DNA of 64,000 bases. It comes from Acidimicrobiales bacterium. GTDB lineage: Bacteria > Actinomycetota > Acidimicrobiia > Acidimicrobiales > Iamiaceae. Position 1 is the stretch's first letter, and each line of letters starts with the position of its first letter. The notes beneath the pieces were generated by a model. It searched no databases, was not told the DNA's origin, and worked only from the letters and a program-made list of their open reading frames with translations. Below are positions 7,372 through 16,502 of this stretch, piece after piece. The position numbers were made by a program, and so were the translations under genes. The DNA lies in contig JAODBM010000002.1 of NCBI GenBank assembly GCA_025463985.1, forward strand, positions 174,650-238,649, written 5' to 3'.

Positions 7372-10202
7372 ACAACTTCCTGCAGTTCGCGGTGATCGGC
7401 CTGGGGGCCGGCGCCTGCTACGCCTTGCTCGCGCAAGGCGCGGTGCTGATCTATCGCGGCTCGGGGGTCGTGAACTTCGCACATGGCGCCTTCGCCATGC
7501 TGGCGGGATACGTCACGTTCGTCGAGCTGCGCGACACCGCCGCGGTCAACCGCTTCCTGTTCATCCCCGGCACGCACTTCCTCGGCGACGCCTGGCCGAC
7601 GATCCCGGCCATCCTCGCCGGCGTCGTCGTGGCCGGTCTGGTCTCGTTCCTGTTCCAGCGAATCGTCCTGTATCGGTTGCGGCACGCCGCACCGATCGTG
7701 CGCGTCATCAGCACCCTCGCCGCGCTGGCCGTCGTGCAGGCCTTCGTGGTGATCCGCTACGGCGGCACCACGCACCGCATCCAGAACTTCCTGCCTGAGA
7801 ATCGCTACAGCTGGGGCGGCGTCAGCTTCCAAGAAGAGCGACTCATCGTCATCGGCATCGTGGTCGCCTTGACCGCCGCCCTCTGGGCCTTGGCGAAGTA
7901 CACCCGCGTCGGCCTCGCGATCACCGCCTCGGCGCAGAACGAACGCGCGGTCGCGACGCTCGGATGGTCGCCCGAGCGGCTCTCGATGCTCACGTGGACC
8001 GTCGGCGGAGCGCTGGCCGGCTTCGGCGGCATCCTGGTCGCGCCGTTCACCGGCCTGACCCCCGAGATCTTCACGTTGGTGGTCACGATCTCCGCGCTGG
8101 CCGCCGCCCTGCTCGGCGGCTTCGAGTCGTTTCCCCTCACCCTGCTCGGTGGGCTCGTGATCGGGGTCGGCGAAGCGGAGATGACCAACTACCAGATCAA
8201 GGTGCAGCACGTCCTGCACCTGGGGTCGTTGACCGGAGCCACGCAGGCCGTCCCGTTCCTGGCCATCCTGCTCGTGCTGGTCGTGCGCGGGAGAGCGCTC
8301 CCGCTGCGCAGCCACGTCAGCGACGTCCTGCCCAGGCTCGGCAACGGCGTGATCAACTGGCCCGGCATCATCTTGGGCTCCGGCCTCACCCTCGCGGTCA
8401 CCCTCGTGTGGCTCGACAACAACTGGGCCACCGCGATGTACATCTCGCTCGCGTCGGCCGTCTTCGTCGCCTCGATCGTGGTGCTGACGGGCTTCGCCGG
8501 GCAGGTGTCGCTCGCACAGTGGGCGATCGGCGGCATCGGGGCGCTCATCGCCGGGCTGCTCGTGAAGGCCGGGCTGGAGATCGAGATCGCGATCGTCCTC
8601 GGCGTCCTGCTCACGATCCCGGCCGGGCTGCTCTTCGCCCTCCCCGCGCTGCGCACCCGAGGGGTCAACCTCGCGGTGATCACGCTCGGCCTCGGCTTCA
8701 CCGTCTCCCAGGTGGTCTTCGCGAACCCGTCCTGGATCGGTGCACCCGCGGACGGCGGCACGAGGATCGGCACGGTCAAGCTCTTCGGCATCGACGTGAA
8801 CGCGGTCGACCATCCGCACCGGTGGGCGATCGTCTGCCTGATCACGCTCGTGCTCGTCGGGCTGCTCGTGGCGAACCTCCGCCGATCGCGGACCGGCCGC
8901 CGCCTGATCGCCGTGCGCACCAACGAGCGCGCTGCGGCGTCCCTCGGCGTGAGCGTCTTCGGCGTGAAGCTCTACGCGTTCGGGGTGGCGTCCGCGATCG
9001 CCGCCATCGGCGGCATCCTCCTCGGCTTCACCGCGAACACGATCACCTACGGGCGCTACAACGCCTTCCAGTCGATCAACTCGGTGGGCCAGGCGGTCAT
9101 CGGCGGTCTCGGCTACGTCCTCGCCATCGTCGTGTCGGCGCCCAACGCGATCGGCGGCCTGGGGACGCGGGTCATCCAGGACTGGTTCCATCTGGACCAG
9201 GGGAACTGGGACCAGCTCGTCGGTGGCGTGATCCTGTTCGCGATCCTCCTCATCCACCAGCACGGCATCGCCGACGTCGTGTCGGCCCACCTGCCGGCTG
9301 GCCAGCGACGCGTCCTCGAGCGGTTGCACCTCGTCGTGCGTCCGGAGCGACGGGCTCCGCTCCAAGACGTGGCCCGCGAGCCGGTGGCGCCGGCGACCCT
9401 GAAGGTCGAAGGCCTCACCGTGCGCTTCGGCGCGGTGCTCGCAGTCCACGACGTCAGCTTCACGGTGACGCCCGGCGAGGTGGTGGGCCTGATCGGCCCG
9501 AACGGCGCCGGAAAGACCACGATCATCGACGCGGTGACCGGCTTCGTGCGCCCGGCGCGCGGCTCGCTGTGGCTCGACGACCAACGCATCGACGGGTGGA
9601 CCGCGGCCCGGCGCTCGAAGCGTGGCCTGCGCCGCTCGTTCCAGTCGCTCGAGCTCTTCGAGGACATCACGATCGAGAACAACATCCACGCGGGCTCCGA
9701 TGCCACGGAGTCGAAGCTGTCGTGGGTCACCGATCTCTTCTGGCCCGGGCGCCACGCCCTCAGCCCGAGCGCTGTGGCGGCCATCCAGGAGTTCGAGCTC
9801 GAGGACTGCCTGAGCCTGCTGCCGGGCGAGCTGCCGTATGGCCGTCGCCGGCTGGCCGGCATCGCGCGCGCCGTGGCGTCCGGCCCGTCCATCGTCATGT
9901 TGGACGAGCCCGCGGCCGGGCTCGACGAGGCGGAGAGCGGCGAGCTCGCCCGCCTCATCCGGCGCCTCGCGGACCAGCGCAAGATGGGCGTGCTCCTCGT
10001 CGAGCACGACGTGGGCCTCGTGATGTCCACGTGCGACCGGATCGTGGTGATCGAGTTCGGCCGCGTGATCGCCTCGGGCACTCCCGACGAGATCCGCGAG
10101 GACCCGGTCGTGCGCGCCGCGTACCTCGGCACGCACGAGCCGGAGCACGCCGAAGAAGACGCTGCAGCCGACGGCTCCGAGCGCGTGGGAGTAGAGCGAT
10201 GA
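7368..10202 (+). CDS. LivH-LivM-LivG fusion: branched-chain-type ABC transporter permeases and ATPase in one chain
   Basis: A 944-aa protein joining three subunits that are usually separate. Residues about 1-310 are a LivH-type permease (starting MNNFLQFAVIGLGAG). Residues about 325-640 are a LivM-type permease with the loop AAASLGVSVFGVKLYAFG near 522. Residues about 678-935 are a LivG-type ATPase. Its Walker A is GPNGAGKTT near 709, Walker B is IVMLDEPAAGLD and the switch histidine is in LLVEHDV. The signature loop reads LPYGRRR, where LivG proteins usually have LSYG followed by Gln or Asp, so the usual serine is replaced. The start is the GTG overlapping the SDR stop; the end overlaps the livF start (ATGA). 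HAAQ-family transporters of this type import amino acids, amides or organic acids; here the cargo is probably the catabolic substrate. Confidence 0.9.
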   Translation: MNNFLQFAVIGLGAGACYALLAQGAVLIYRGSGVVNFAHGAFAMLAGYVTFVELRDTAAVNRFLFIPGTHFLGDAWPTIPAILAGVVVAGLVSFLFQRIVLYRLRHAAPIVRVISTLAALAVVQAFVVIRYGGTTHRIQNFLPENRYSWGGVSFQEERLIVIGIVVALTAALWALAKYTRVGLAITASAQNERAVATLGWSPERLSMLTWTVGGALAGFGGILVAPFTGLTPEIFTLVVTISALAAALLGGFESFPLTLLGGLVIGVGEAEMTNYQIKVQHVLHLGSLTGATQAVPFLAILLVLVVRGRALPLRSHVSDVLPRLGNGVINWPGIILGSGLTLAVTLVWLDNNWATAMYISLASAVFVASIVVLTGFAGQVSLAQWAIGGIGALIAGLLVKAGLEIEIAIVLGVLLTIPAGLLFALPALRTRGVNLAVITLGLGFTVSQVVFANPSWIGAPADGGTRIGTVKLFGIDVNAVDHPHRWAIVCLITLVLVGLLVANLRRSRTGRRLIAVRTNERAAASLGVSVFGVKLYAFGVASAIAAIGGILLGFTANTITYGRYNAFQSINSVGQAVIGGLGYVLAIVVSAPNAIGGLGTRVIQDWFHLDQGNWDQLVGGVILFAILLIHQHGIADVVSAHLPAGQRRVLERLHLVVRPERRAPLQDVAREPVAPATLKVEGLTVRFGAVLAVHDVSFTVTPGEVVGLIGPNGAGKTTIIDAVTGFVRPARGSLWLDDQRIDGWTAARRSKRGLRRSFQSLELFEDITIENNIHAGSDATESKLSWVTDLFWPGRHALSPSAVAAIQEFELEDCLSLLPGELPYGRRRLAGIARAVASGPSIVMLDEPAAGLDEAESGELARLIRRLADQRKMGVLLVEHDVGLVMSTCDRIVVIEFGRVIASGTPDEIREDPVVRAAYLGTHEPEHAEEDAAADGSERVGVER

Positions 10203-10918
10203 ACGGCGACGTGCTGCTCGAGGCGAAGGATCTGTCGTGCGGCTATGGGCGCATGTCGGTGGTGCGCGGCCTCGACCTGCCGGTCGTGGCGGGCGAGGTG
10301 GCGGCGCTCATCGGGCCGAACGGCGCGGGCAAGACGACGACGCTGCTCACCCTCGCCGGCGAGCTGGCACCGATCAGCGGCGAGGTGCGCTGGCTCGGAG
10401 CGCCCACGAGCTCACCGATGCACCAGCGCTGCAAGCAGGGCCTGAGCTACGTCACCGAGGAGCGCTCGGTGATCATGAAGCTCACCGCCCACGAGAACCT
10501 GCGCCTCGCGAACGTGACCGTGGCGGCGGCGACCGCGCTGTTCCCCGAGCTCGAGCCGCTGCTGAAGCGCCCGGCGGGCCTGCTCTCCGGCGGCGAGCAG
10601 CAGATGCTGACCGTCGCCCGGGCGCTCGGTCGACATCCCGCAGTGATGCTGCTCGACGAGCTCTCGCTCGGGCTCGCGCCGATCATCGTGCAGCGCCTGC
10701 TCCAGGCCGTGCGCACGGCGAGCAAGGAGCGCGGCGTGGGCGTGCTGCTCGTGGAGCAGCACGTTCGCCAGGCGCTCCAGGTGGCCGACCGCGTCTACGT
10801 GATGCAACGCGGGCGCATCGTGCTCTCCGGCTCTGCGCACGAGGTGGGAAGCCAGCTGTCGGAGATCGAAGCCGCCTACCTGACCGCCGCTCCCGAAGGC
10901 GACCAAGGCCCCGCGTGA
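10199..10918 (+). CDS. livF: LivF-type ABC transporter ATP-binding protein
   Basis: The second ATPase of the branched-chain-type importer, 239 aa, a normal length for LivF. It has Walker A GPNGAGKTT near residue 37, the signature LLSGGEQQM, Walker B AVMLLDELSLGLAP and the switch His in LLVEQHV. The ATG overlaps the stop of the fused permease/ATPase gene as ATGA, so the two are translationally coupled and presumably form one membrane complex: one fused chain plus LivF. Its consensus signature loop contrasts with the altered one in the fused ATPase domain. A hairpin straddles its stop codon. Confidence 0.93.
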   Translation: MNGDVLLEAKDLSCGYGRMSVVRGLDLPVVAGEVAALIGPNGAGKTTTLLTLAGELAPISGEVRWLGAPTSSPMHQRCKQGLSYVTEERSVIMKLTAHENLRLANVTVAAATALFPELEPLLKRPAGLLSGGEQQMLTVARALGRHPAVMLLDELSLGLAPIIVQRLLQAVRTASKERGVGVLLVEQHVRQALQVADRVYVMQRGRIVLSGSAHEVGSQLSEIEAAYLTAAPEGDQGPA

Positions 10919-10925
10919 CGGGGCC
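10907..10925 (+). terminator. Terminator-like hairpin at the livF stop
   Basis: GGCCCCG and CGGGGCC form a perfect 7-bp stem around a 5-nt loop that includes part of the TGA stop codon. There is no T-tract. It may terminate or attenuate the operon before the separately promoted substrate-binding protein gene. Confidence 0.4.
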
Positions 10926-10982
10926 GGCTCCGACGGGGCGCCCGCGAGATGAGACCAAGCCTCTCATTCTGCGAAAATGCCT

Positions 10983-11010
10983 TTTACGCGAGACGACCAT
11001 GGTGTAACAT
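10983..11010 (+). promoter_or_regulatory. Putative promoter of the substrate-binding lipoprotein gene
   Basis: TTTACG (10983-10988) and TAACAT (11005-11010) are separated by 16 nt in an AT-rich island of the 140-bp gap. A sigma-70-type promoter here would give the binding protein its own transcript, which is often needed because binding proteins outnumber their permeases. Confidence 0.4.
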
Positions 11011-11058
11011 TCGGTCCACTGCTGGCATGGGGTGTGCCGCACGTTCGCAAGGGGCCCG

Positions 11059-12378
11059 ATGAAGCTGAAGCTGGTTCTCCGACTCATGGCCGCGTTCGTT
11101 GCGCTGGCGGTCGTCGCCGCCGCATGCGGCAGCAGCAAGAGCAGCGGCGGAGGCGCGGCAACCACGGCGTCGCCTTCCAGCGGCGGCGGGAGCGCGAAGT
11201 TCGTCTCGCTCGGCGGCTGGAACGACGGGGCGTGCAAGGCGTCCCAGCCGGCCGTCGTGGTGGGCATGAGCGAGCCGATGGACGTTGCTGGGACGTCCCT
11301 CAAGGACTACGCCGACGGCGCCCAGGCGGCCGTCGACGCGTTCAACAAGCGGGGCGGCATCGGGGGCGGGTGCCTCAGCCTCAAGGTCTGCGACGGGAAG
11401 GGCGATGGGCCCACCGAGCTGTCCTGCGCCCGCCAGGAGACCGAGAACACGAGCATGGTCGCCGGCCTCGCGTCGACCTTCACCCGCAGTGAAGCCGACG
11501 CCTATCAGCTGTTCGAGAAGTCGGGCCTGCCGCAGGTCGGCGCGCAGGTCACCATGCCCGGAGCGTGGAACTCGCCGATCAGCTTCGAGTTCAACATGGG
11601 CGGGGCCGGCGCGCTCTTGGCGGGCATGCCGGCACTCAAGTCCATCGGGGTCAAGAAGTTCGTCGTGCTCCTTCCCGCGAGCGGGCAGTCGGGAGCGTTG
11701 AAGGCGTTCGCGGACCCGCTCATCAAGGGCCTCGGCATGAACCTGGTGCAGATCATCGAGATCCCCCCGACCGCGGTCGAGTTCACCCAGTTCGTGCTGA
11801 CCGCTCAGAACGCGGGCGCCGAAGGCGCTGTGCTCGCGCTGCCGGGCAACGTCGGCAGCCAGATCCTCGACGCCATCGGCTCGCTCAACAGCAAGCTGAA
11901 GCTCGCGGGCAGCTGGGGGACCTTCTCGCAGAAGGACGTCAAGACGCTGCCCGACACGACGTCGGCCAACATGGCGTTCAGCGACGCGGTTCCGCCGGCC
12001 AGCGCCGACCCGACCAAGTGGCCGATCTTCAACGTGATCCTCGACGACTTCAACGCTTCCGGGAAGGCGAACCTCGCGGGCGACGCGGCCACCGCCCAGG
12101 CCACCAACGGCTGGCTCTCCGTCTACGCCCTCATCAAGGTGATGCGAGATGCGAAGGCGACCAGCGTCACGCGGGCGACCGTCAAGCAGGCGTTCGACAA
12201 GGCGAAGGATGTGCCGATGTTCGGCCTCCTCCCACCCTGGACGCCGTCGAAGCAGTCGACCAACGCCATCTTCAAGGGGATCTCGAACCCGACCTACTGG
12301 ACCGGCCACTGGGACACCAGCAAGAAGGCGTTCGTCGTCGACGCCAAGCAGGTCGACCTCCTCGCGCTGCTCGGGTAG
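11059..12378 (+). CDS. LivK-type ABC transporter substrate-binding lipoprotein
   Basis: A 439-aa extracytoplasmic binding protein for the Liv-type importer. The N-terminus has a Lys/Arg start, a hydrophobic segment and a lipobox ending VVAAACG near residue 26. A Ser/Gly-rich linker follows, then a periplasmic-binding fold (VGMSEPMDVAGTSLKDYADG, and LAGMPALKSIGVKKFVVL). ATG 11059 is preceded by AAGGGG. It lies 140 nt after livF with its own putative promoter. Its ligand is unknown; family members bind branched-chain amino acids, amides, urea or aromatic and aliphatic acids. The catabolic context favours an organic acid. Confidence 0.92.
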   Translation: MKLKLVLRLMAAFVALAVVAAACGSSKSSGGGAATTASPSSGGGSAKFVSLGGWNDGACKASQPAVVVGMSEPMDVAGTSLKDYADGAQAAVDAFNKRGGIGGGCLSLKVCDGKGDGPTELSCARQETENTSMVAGLASTFTRSEADAYQLFEKSGLPQVGAQVTMPGAWNSPISFEFNMGGAGALLAGMPALKSIGVKKFVVLLPASGQSGALKAFADPLIKGLGMNLVQIIEIPPTAVEFTQFVLTAQNAGAEGAVLALPGNVGSQILDAIGSLNSKLKLAGSWGTFSQKDVKTLPDTTSANMAFSDAVPPASADPTKWPIFNVILDDFNASGKANLAGDAATAQATNGWLSVYALIKVMRDAKATSVTRATVKQAFDKAKDVPMFGLLPPWTPSKQSTNAIFKGISNPTYWTGHWDTSKKAFVVDAKQVDLLALLG

Positions 12379-12386
12379 AGGTCCAG

Positions 12387-12707
12387 ATGATCCTGATCGT
12401 CGTCAAGCAACCGGTGCGGGCCAAGTACGCCGATGACTTCGGGTCGCTCGTGGCGGACTTCACCACGGCGTCGCGAGCCGAGCCCGGCAACATCTCGTTC
12501 GACTGGTGCCGGAGTGCCGACGATCCGAACCTGTGGGTGCTGATCGAGGTCTTCCGTGACGCGGAGGCCGGCGAGGCCCACGTCCAGTCCGATCACTTCA
12601 AGGCGGCGTCCGAGCAGATGCCGCGGTGGCTCGCCGCCGCCCCGGAGATCATCCACGTCGAGGTGCCCGGCGACCGTTGGTCCGCGGTCAGCGAAGGCTC
12701 CTCATGA
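12387..12707 (+). CDS. Antibiotic biosynthesis monooxygenase (ABM) domain protein
   Basis: A 106-aa protein with a ferredoxin-like ABM fold. The MILIVVKQPVRAKYADDF start, the PGNISFDWCRSADDP centre and the EVFRDAEAGEAHVQSDHFK segment are typical. Members are cofactor-independent monooxygenases, heme-degrading enzymes or small dimeric proteins of unknown role. It begins 9 nt after the binding protein gene, so it is in the same transcript. Its last 6 nt overlap the end of the convergent ligase gene. Confidence 0.85.
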   Translation: MILIVVKQPVRAKYADDFGSLVADFTTASRAEPGNISFDWCRSADDPNLWVLIEVFRDAEAGEAHVQSDHFKAASEQMPRWLAAAPEIIHVEVPGDRWSAVSEGSS

Positions 12708-14222
12708 TCGGCGCAGCTCGCGCTTGAGCACCTTGCCCGAGGGGTTGCGGGGCAGCGCGTCGAGGAACGTGATCTCCTTGGGCACCTTGAAGCGGGCGAG
12801 CTGCAGGCGGCAGTGCTCGATGAGCGCTTCCGCCGTCGCCGTGGCATCCGGACGCAGCACGACATAGGCCACCGGCACCTCACCCCACCGATCGTCAGGG
12901 CGACCGACGACGGCCACTTCGAGGACCGCCGCGTGCTCGTACAGCACGCGCTCGACCTCGGAGCCGGCGATGTTCTCCCCACCCGACACGATCATGTCCT
13001 TGAGCCGATCGACGATGAAGAGGTAGCCGTCCTCGTCGCGGACGCCGACGTCGCCGGTGTGGAACCAGCCGCCGGCAAACGCTGCCGCGGTCGCGTCCGG
13101 GTCCCGCCAGTACCCCTTGAAGACCTTTGGGCCGCGCACCACGATCTCGCCGCGCTCCCCCGCCGGCACCGGCCGGCCCTGCGTGTCCCAGATGTCGAGC
13201 TCGAGGTAGGGGCAGGGACGGCCGACGCTGCCGAGCTTGGTGACGGTGCTGTCGCGGTCGAGGAACGTGTCGCCCGAGACCGTCTCGGTGAGGCCATATG
13301 CGTCGGCGAGCCATGCCGCTGCGAACGTGCGCTGGATCCGTTCGATGAGCGGGATGGGCATCTTCTCGCCGCCGTTGACGATCAATCGCACTGACGAGAG
13401 ATCGCGCTGGTCGACGTCCGGCAACGCCATGATCGAGTTGACCATCGCCGGCGCGAGCCACACGGTGGTGACCCGCGAACGCTCGATCTCAGCGACCACC
13501 GCAGCGGCGTCGAACCCACGATGGATGATCGTCGTCGCGCCCACGGCGAGCAGCGACGTGGTCGTGAGGTCGAGCGCACCCACGTGGTACAGCGGCCCGC
13601 AGGCGAGCCCGACGTCGGCGCTCGTGAAGCCGAGCTCGGCGACGTGCGCGAGGTTCTTCCACGCCAGGTTGGCGTGCGTGATCATCACGCCTTTGGGGCG
13701 CCCCGTGGTGCCGGACGTGTACATCAAGCGATGGACGTCGTCGGCCGCCGCGGGGACCGCCGCCACCCGGCGGGACGCGGCGCGCAGCTCCGCGAGTGGC
13801 GTCCACCCTTCGGGAGCCGGTTGCGAGACGCACGCCCGCACGAGCGTGCCTTCGATGCCCTTCGTCGCCTCGTCCGCGAGCTCGACGAGGGCCTCGTCGC
13901 ATACGAGCGCGCGTGCGTCGGAGTGCTCGAGGATGTAGCGGACCTCTGCCGCGGCGAGCCGCCAGTTGATCGGCATCGCGATCGCGCCGAGGTAGTTCGC
14001 GGCGAAGAGCGCCTCGAGGAGCTCGGGGCAGTTGTACGACAGGAGCCCCACGACCTGCCCGGGCGCCACACCACGCTCGGCGAGGCCGCCGGCCAACGCC
14101 GCCGCCCGGGTGGCCATCTCCGCGTAGGTCGTCGTCTCGCCCTGGAAGACGGTGACCGGCCGGTCCGGCGTTTGGGCCGCGTGGTGCGCGAGCACGGCGA
14201 ACCAGTTCATGTCCGGCTGCAT
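12702..14222 (-). CDS. AMP-dependent acyl-CoA ligase (second copy in window)
   Basis: An adenylate-forming ligase of about 506 aa. Motifs seen: MYTSGTTGRPKGVMITH, the DAYGLTETVSGD core, GWFHTGDVG, the RLKDMIVSGGENI hinge and a C-terminal NPSGKVLKRELR with the catalytic lysine. This pattern fits medium/long-chain or aryl acyl-CoA synthetases. The start is uncertain: ATG 14222 is used, a TTG nine bases earlier and an ATG at 14210 are alternatives, and none has a clear ribosome binding site. It is divergent from the TetR gene, with the shared operator between them, and is expected to be repressed by that regulator. Confidence 0.92.
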   Translation of the reverse strand: MQPDMNWFAVLAHHAAQTPDRPVTVFQGETTTYAEMATRAAALAGGLAERGVAPGQVVGLLSYNCPELLEALFAANYLGAIAMPINWRLAAAEVRYILEHSDARALVCDEALVELADEATKGIEGTLVRACVSQPAPEGWTPLAELRAASRRVAAVPAAADDVHRLMYTSGTTGRPKGVMITHANLAWKNLAHVAELGFTSADVGLACGPLYHVGALDLTTTSLLAVGATTIIHRGFDAAAVVAEIERSRVTTVWLAPAMVNSIMALPDVDQRDLSSVRLIVNGGEKMPIPLIERIQRTFAAAWLADAYGLTETVSGDTFLDRDSTVTKLGSVGRPCPYLELDIWDTQGRPVPAGERGEIVVRGPKVFKGYWRDPDATAAAFAGGWFHTGDVGVRDEDGYLFIVDRLKDMIVSGGENIAGSEVERVLYEHAAVLEVAVVGRPDDRWGEVPVAYVVLRPDATATAEALIEHCRLQLARFKVPKEITFLDALPRNPSGKVLKRELRRS

Positions 14223-14251
14223 CGTCAGCAATCGTCGACCCGCGGCTCGAG

Positions 14252-14274
14252 TTGTACCGACCAGTCATTATACA
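14252..14274. promoter_or_regulatory. Shared operator, copy A (ligase / TetR gap)
   Basis: TTGTACCGACC followed by AGTCATTATACA. The left half is identical in four of the five copies in the window. On the minus strand the right end supplies TATAAT for the ligase gene; on the plus strand it supplies TATACA for the regulator gene. A repressor bound here would block both promoters, fitting an autoregulating TetR protein. Confidence 0.7.
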
Positions 14275-14317
14275 GATGCCCGCGTTGCTCGCTGGGCGTT
14301 CCGGTAGCGTCGCCGCC

Positions 14318-14959
14318 ATGGCCCCGACGGACGCGAGCAGCGAGGCTCGGCGCAGCCCGAAGTGGCACGCCCGCCGCCAGTCGATCATCGACACGTCCGC
14401 ACCGCTCTTCGCCGGTCGGGGCTACCACGCCACCGGCATCACCGATCTCTGCGAGGCCAACGACCTCGGCAAGGGCGCGCTCTACCACTACATCGGCTCG
14501 AAGGAAGAGCTGCTCGCCGCCATCCACGACCGCGTGATGGACGAGGTGATGCTCGGCGCGGAGCGCGTGGCCCAGGCCGGGGGCTCCCCGCCGGCTCAGC
14601 TGGCCATGCTCGGCGACGAGCTGCTCGACGTGATCCACCGCTATCCGGACCATGTCTGGGTCTTCCTGCACGAGTTCCCTGCGCTCACGGGCGAGCGGGC
14701 CGCCCAGTTCCGCGAGCGGCGGCGCGAGTACGAGCGACAGGTCGAGGCGGTCCTGCGGGCCGGCGTCGAGTCGGGCCAGTTCCGCGACCTCGACCCCTGG
14801 CTCACGGCACGGGCGTGGCTCGGGATGCACAACTACACCTACCTGTGGTTGCGACCAGGCGGCCGCCTGACCGCGCGCGACGTGGCCAAGCCGTTCGCCG
14901 ACATCTTCCTGCACGGCATCGAGCGCCCGACGGAAGGCGTCGATCAGGGAGCCGAGTAG
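14318..14959 (+). CDS. TetR/AcrR family transcriptional regulator
   Basis: A 213-aa one-component regulator. The N-terminal helix-turn-helix covers roughly residues 18-70, with GYHATGITDLCEANDLGKG followed by ALYHYIGSKEELL. The C-terminal two thirds is the variable ligand-binding and dimer domain. It is the only TetR-type gene in the window. It is divergent from an acyl-CoA ligase across operator copy A and is the natural candidate to bind all five copies, releasing DNA on binding a pathway intermediate such as an acyl-CoA. The ATG at 14318 is used; a TTG/GTG start further upstream would put coding sequence inside the operator. The last 16 nt overlap the end of the convergent SDR gene. Confidence 0.9.
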   Translation: MAPTDASSEARRSPKWHARRQSIIDTSAPLFAGRGYHATGITDLCEANDLGKGALYHYIGSKEELLAAIHDRVMDEVMLGAERVAQAGGSPPAQLAMLGDELLDVIHRYPDHVWVFLHEFPALTGERAAQFRERRREYERQVEAVLRAGVESGQFRDLDPWLTARAWLGMHNYTYLWLRPGGRLTARDVAKPFADIFLHGIERPTEGVDQGAE

Positions 14960-15711
14960 CCGCCGTCGACCACCATCGCCGAGCCTGTGGTCCACCGGGA
15001 CGCGTCGCTCGCGAGGTACGAGTAGGCGCCGACCAGGTCGGCCGCGGCGCCGAGCCCGAGCGGGTGCCGGGCGGCGATCGGGTCGAGCGCCTCAGGTGGC
15101 AGATCGGCGTGGATCGCCGAGAGGAACGTCCCCGGGCAGACGCAGTTCACCCGGATCCCGTCCCGCGCGTACTCGACCGCCCCGACCTTCGCGAGCTGGA
15201 TCACCGCGGCCTTCGTCGCGCAGTAGGGAGCGGCATGTGACCAGGCCGTGAGTCCGGCCACCGATGCCGTCAGGACGATCGAGCCCGAGCCCTGGCGGCG
15301 CATGACCGGCACCGCGGCACGGATGCCGTGGACCGCGCCGAGGACGTTGATCCGGAACGCACGCTCCCAGTCCTCTGTGTCGAGGTTGTGGATGCGACCG
15401 TTGGGCGAGAGGACCCCGGCGTTGCTGACGAGCACGTCGAGTCGACCGAAGCGCTCGACCGCCAGCTCGATCACCGCTGCCACCTGTGCGAAGTCGCTCA
15501 CGTCCGCGAGGGCGGTCTCGACCGCACCACGGGCCGCGGGGAGGCCGGCGACCGTGGCCTCCAGCGCGGCCTCGCTCACATCGCTCAACACGACGTCCGT
15601 GCCCGGCTCGCCCGCGAGCTGACCGGACACCGCCGCGCCGAGCGCGCCGCCCGCGCCCGTGATCGCGACCACCCGCCGCGCGGCGGAGCCGGACACGGGC
15701 TCGGCGGTCAT
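14944..15711 (-). CDS. SDR family oxidoreductase
   Basis: A classical SDR of 255 aa. It has the TGAGGALG cofactor loop, VSNAGV, a serine in VLTASVAG, YCATKAAVIQ with the catalytic Tyr and Lys, and the C-terminal TTGSAMVVDGGY typical of 3-oxoacyl or hydroxyacyl dehydrogenases. Its ATG overlaps the stop of the upstream SDR gene (ATGA), so the two SDRs are translationally coupled and probably act in sequence or as subunits. Both are transcribed from the promoter at operator copy B. Confidence 0.92.
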   Translation of the reverse strand: MTAEPVSGSAARRVVAITGAGGALGAAVSGQLAGEPGTDVVLSDVSEAALEATVAGLPAARGAVETALADVSDFAQVAAVIELAVERFGRLDVLVSNAGVLSPNGRIHNLDTEDWERAFRINVLGAVHGIRAAVPVMRRQGSGSIVLTASVAGLTAWSHAAPYCATKAAVIQLAKVGAVEYARDGIRVNCVCPGTFLSAIHADLPPEALDPIAARHPLGLGAAADLVGAYSYLASDASRWTTGSAMVVDGGYSAP

Positions 15712-16487
15712 GTGAGCAGGTACCCGCCGTCGACGCTCACCACGGTGCCGGTGATGAACGCGGACGCGTCGGACGCGAGGAACTGGTAGGCGCCGGCCAG
15801 GTCCTCGGGCGCTCCCCAGCGCCGTTGCGCGGTGTGGCCGGTGATCGCGGCGGCGAGGCCGGGGTCGTCCTTCCACCCCTGGGCGAGCGGAGAATCGAAC
15901 CATCCCGGAGCGACCACGTTCACCGTGATCCCGGCCGGCGCCAGATCCAGCGCGAGCCCCTTGGCCATGCCGACCAACCCTGCCTTCGACGCGTTGTAGG
16001 CGATCAGGCCCCGGCGCGGGCGCTCCCCCAGGACCGAGCCCGTGAAGATGAGGCGCCCGCCGTTCGCCATCACCCGCGCGGCAGCGCGGGCGCCGAGGAA
16101 CGCACCCGTGAGGTTCACCTCGAGAACCTGCCGCCACTGCGACGCGGCGAGCTGGCGGGGCGCGGCCACGATCGGCGAGATCCCCGCGTTGCAGATCCAC
16201 GCGTCGACGCCGCCCCACTCGGCCACCGCGGCATCGGCCACCGCTTCGTTGAAGTCCTCGTCGGTCACGTCGCCGCCGAGCACGAGGGAGGGTCCCGGCA
16301 GCGCCCCGGCCACCGCCTTCAGGTCCTTCTCCGTGCGCGCCACCAGCGCCACCGACGCGCCAGCGCGCGAGAAGGCGTGCGCGAGCAACGATCCCAAGCC
16401 GCGGCTCGCGCCGGTGATGACCACCCGCTTGCCCGCGACCGCGCCGGGGTCGGGGAACGTCTCGGGGATCTGGATCTGATCGGTCAT
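15708..16487 (-). CDS. SDR family oxidoreductase
   Basis: A classical SDR of 259 aa with the TGASRGLG cofactor loop, CNAGIS, FTGSVLG for the serine, YNASKAGLVG for the catalytic Tyr and Lys, and ITGTVVSVDGGYL at the C-terminus. The N-terminal extension MTDQIQIPETFPDPG precedes the Rossmann fold. The start ATG has GGGACG upstream. It is divergent from the fused E1 dehydrogenase gene, with operator copy B in the 43-bp gap, and is coupled to the downstream SDR. It likely oxidises a hydroxy intermediate in the regulated pathway. Confidence 0.92.
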   Translation of the reverse strand: MTDQIQIPETFPDPGAVAGKRVVITGASRGLGSLLAHAFSRAGASVALVARTEKDLKAVAGALPGPSLVLGGDVTDEDFNEAVADAAVAEWGGVDAWICNAGISPIVAAPRQLAASQWRQVLEVNLTGAFLGARAAARVMANGGRLIFTGSVLGERPRRGLIAYNASKAGLVGMAKGLALDLAPAGITVNVVAPGWFDSPLAQGWKDDPGLAAAITGHTAQRRWGAPEDLAGAYQFLASDASAFITGTVVSVDGGYLLT

Positions 16488-16502
16488 GTGGACGTCCCGT
16501 AC

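Noticed and set aside
7242..10148. Long minus-strand frame of 968 codons opposite the Liv transporter
   Set aside because: It is Asp/Arg/His-rich low-complexity sequence, the usual antisense shadow of a GC-rich gene, with no domain, ribosome site or neighbour support.
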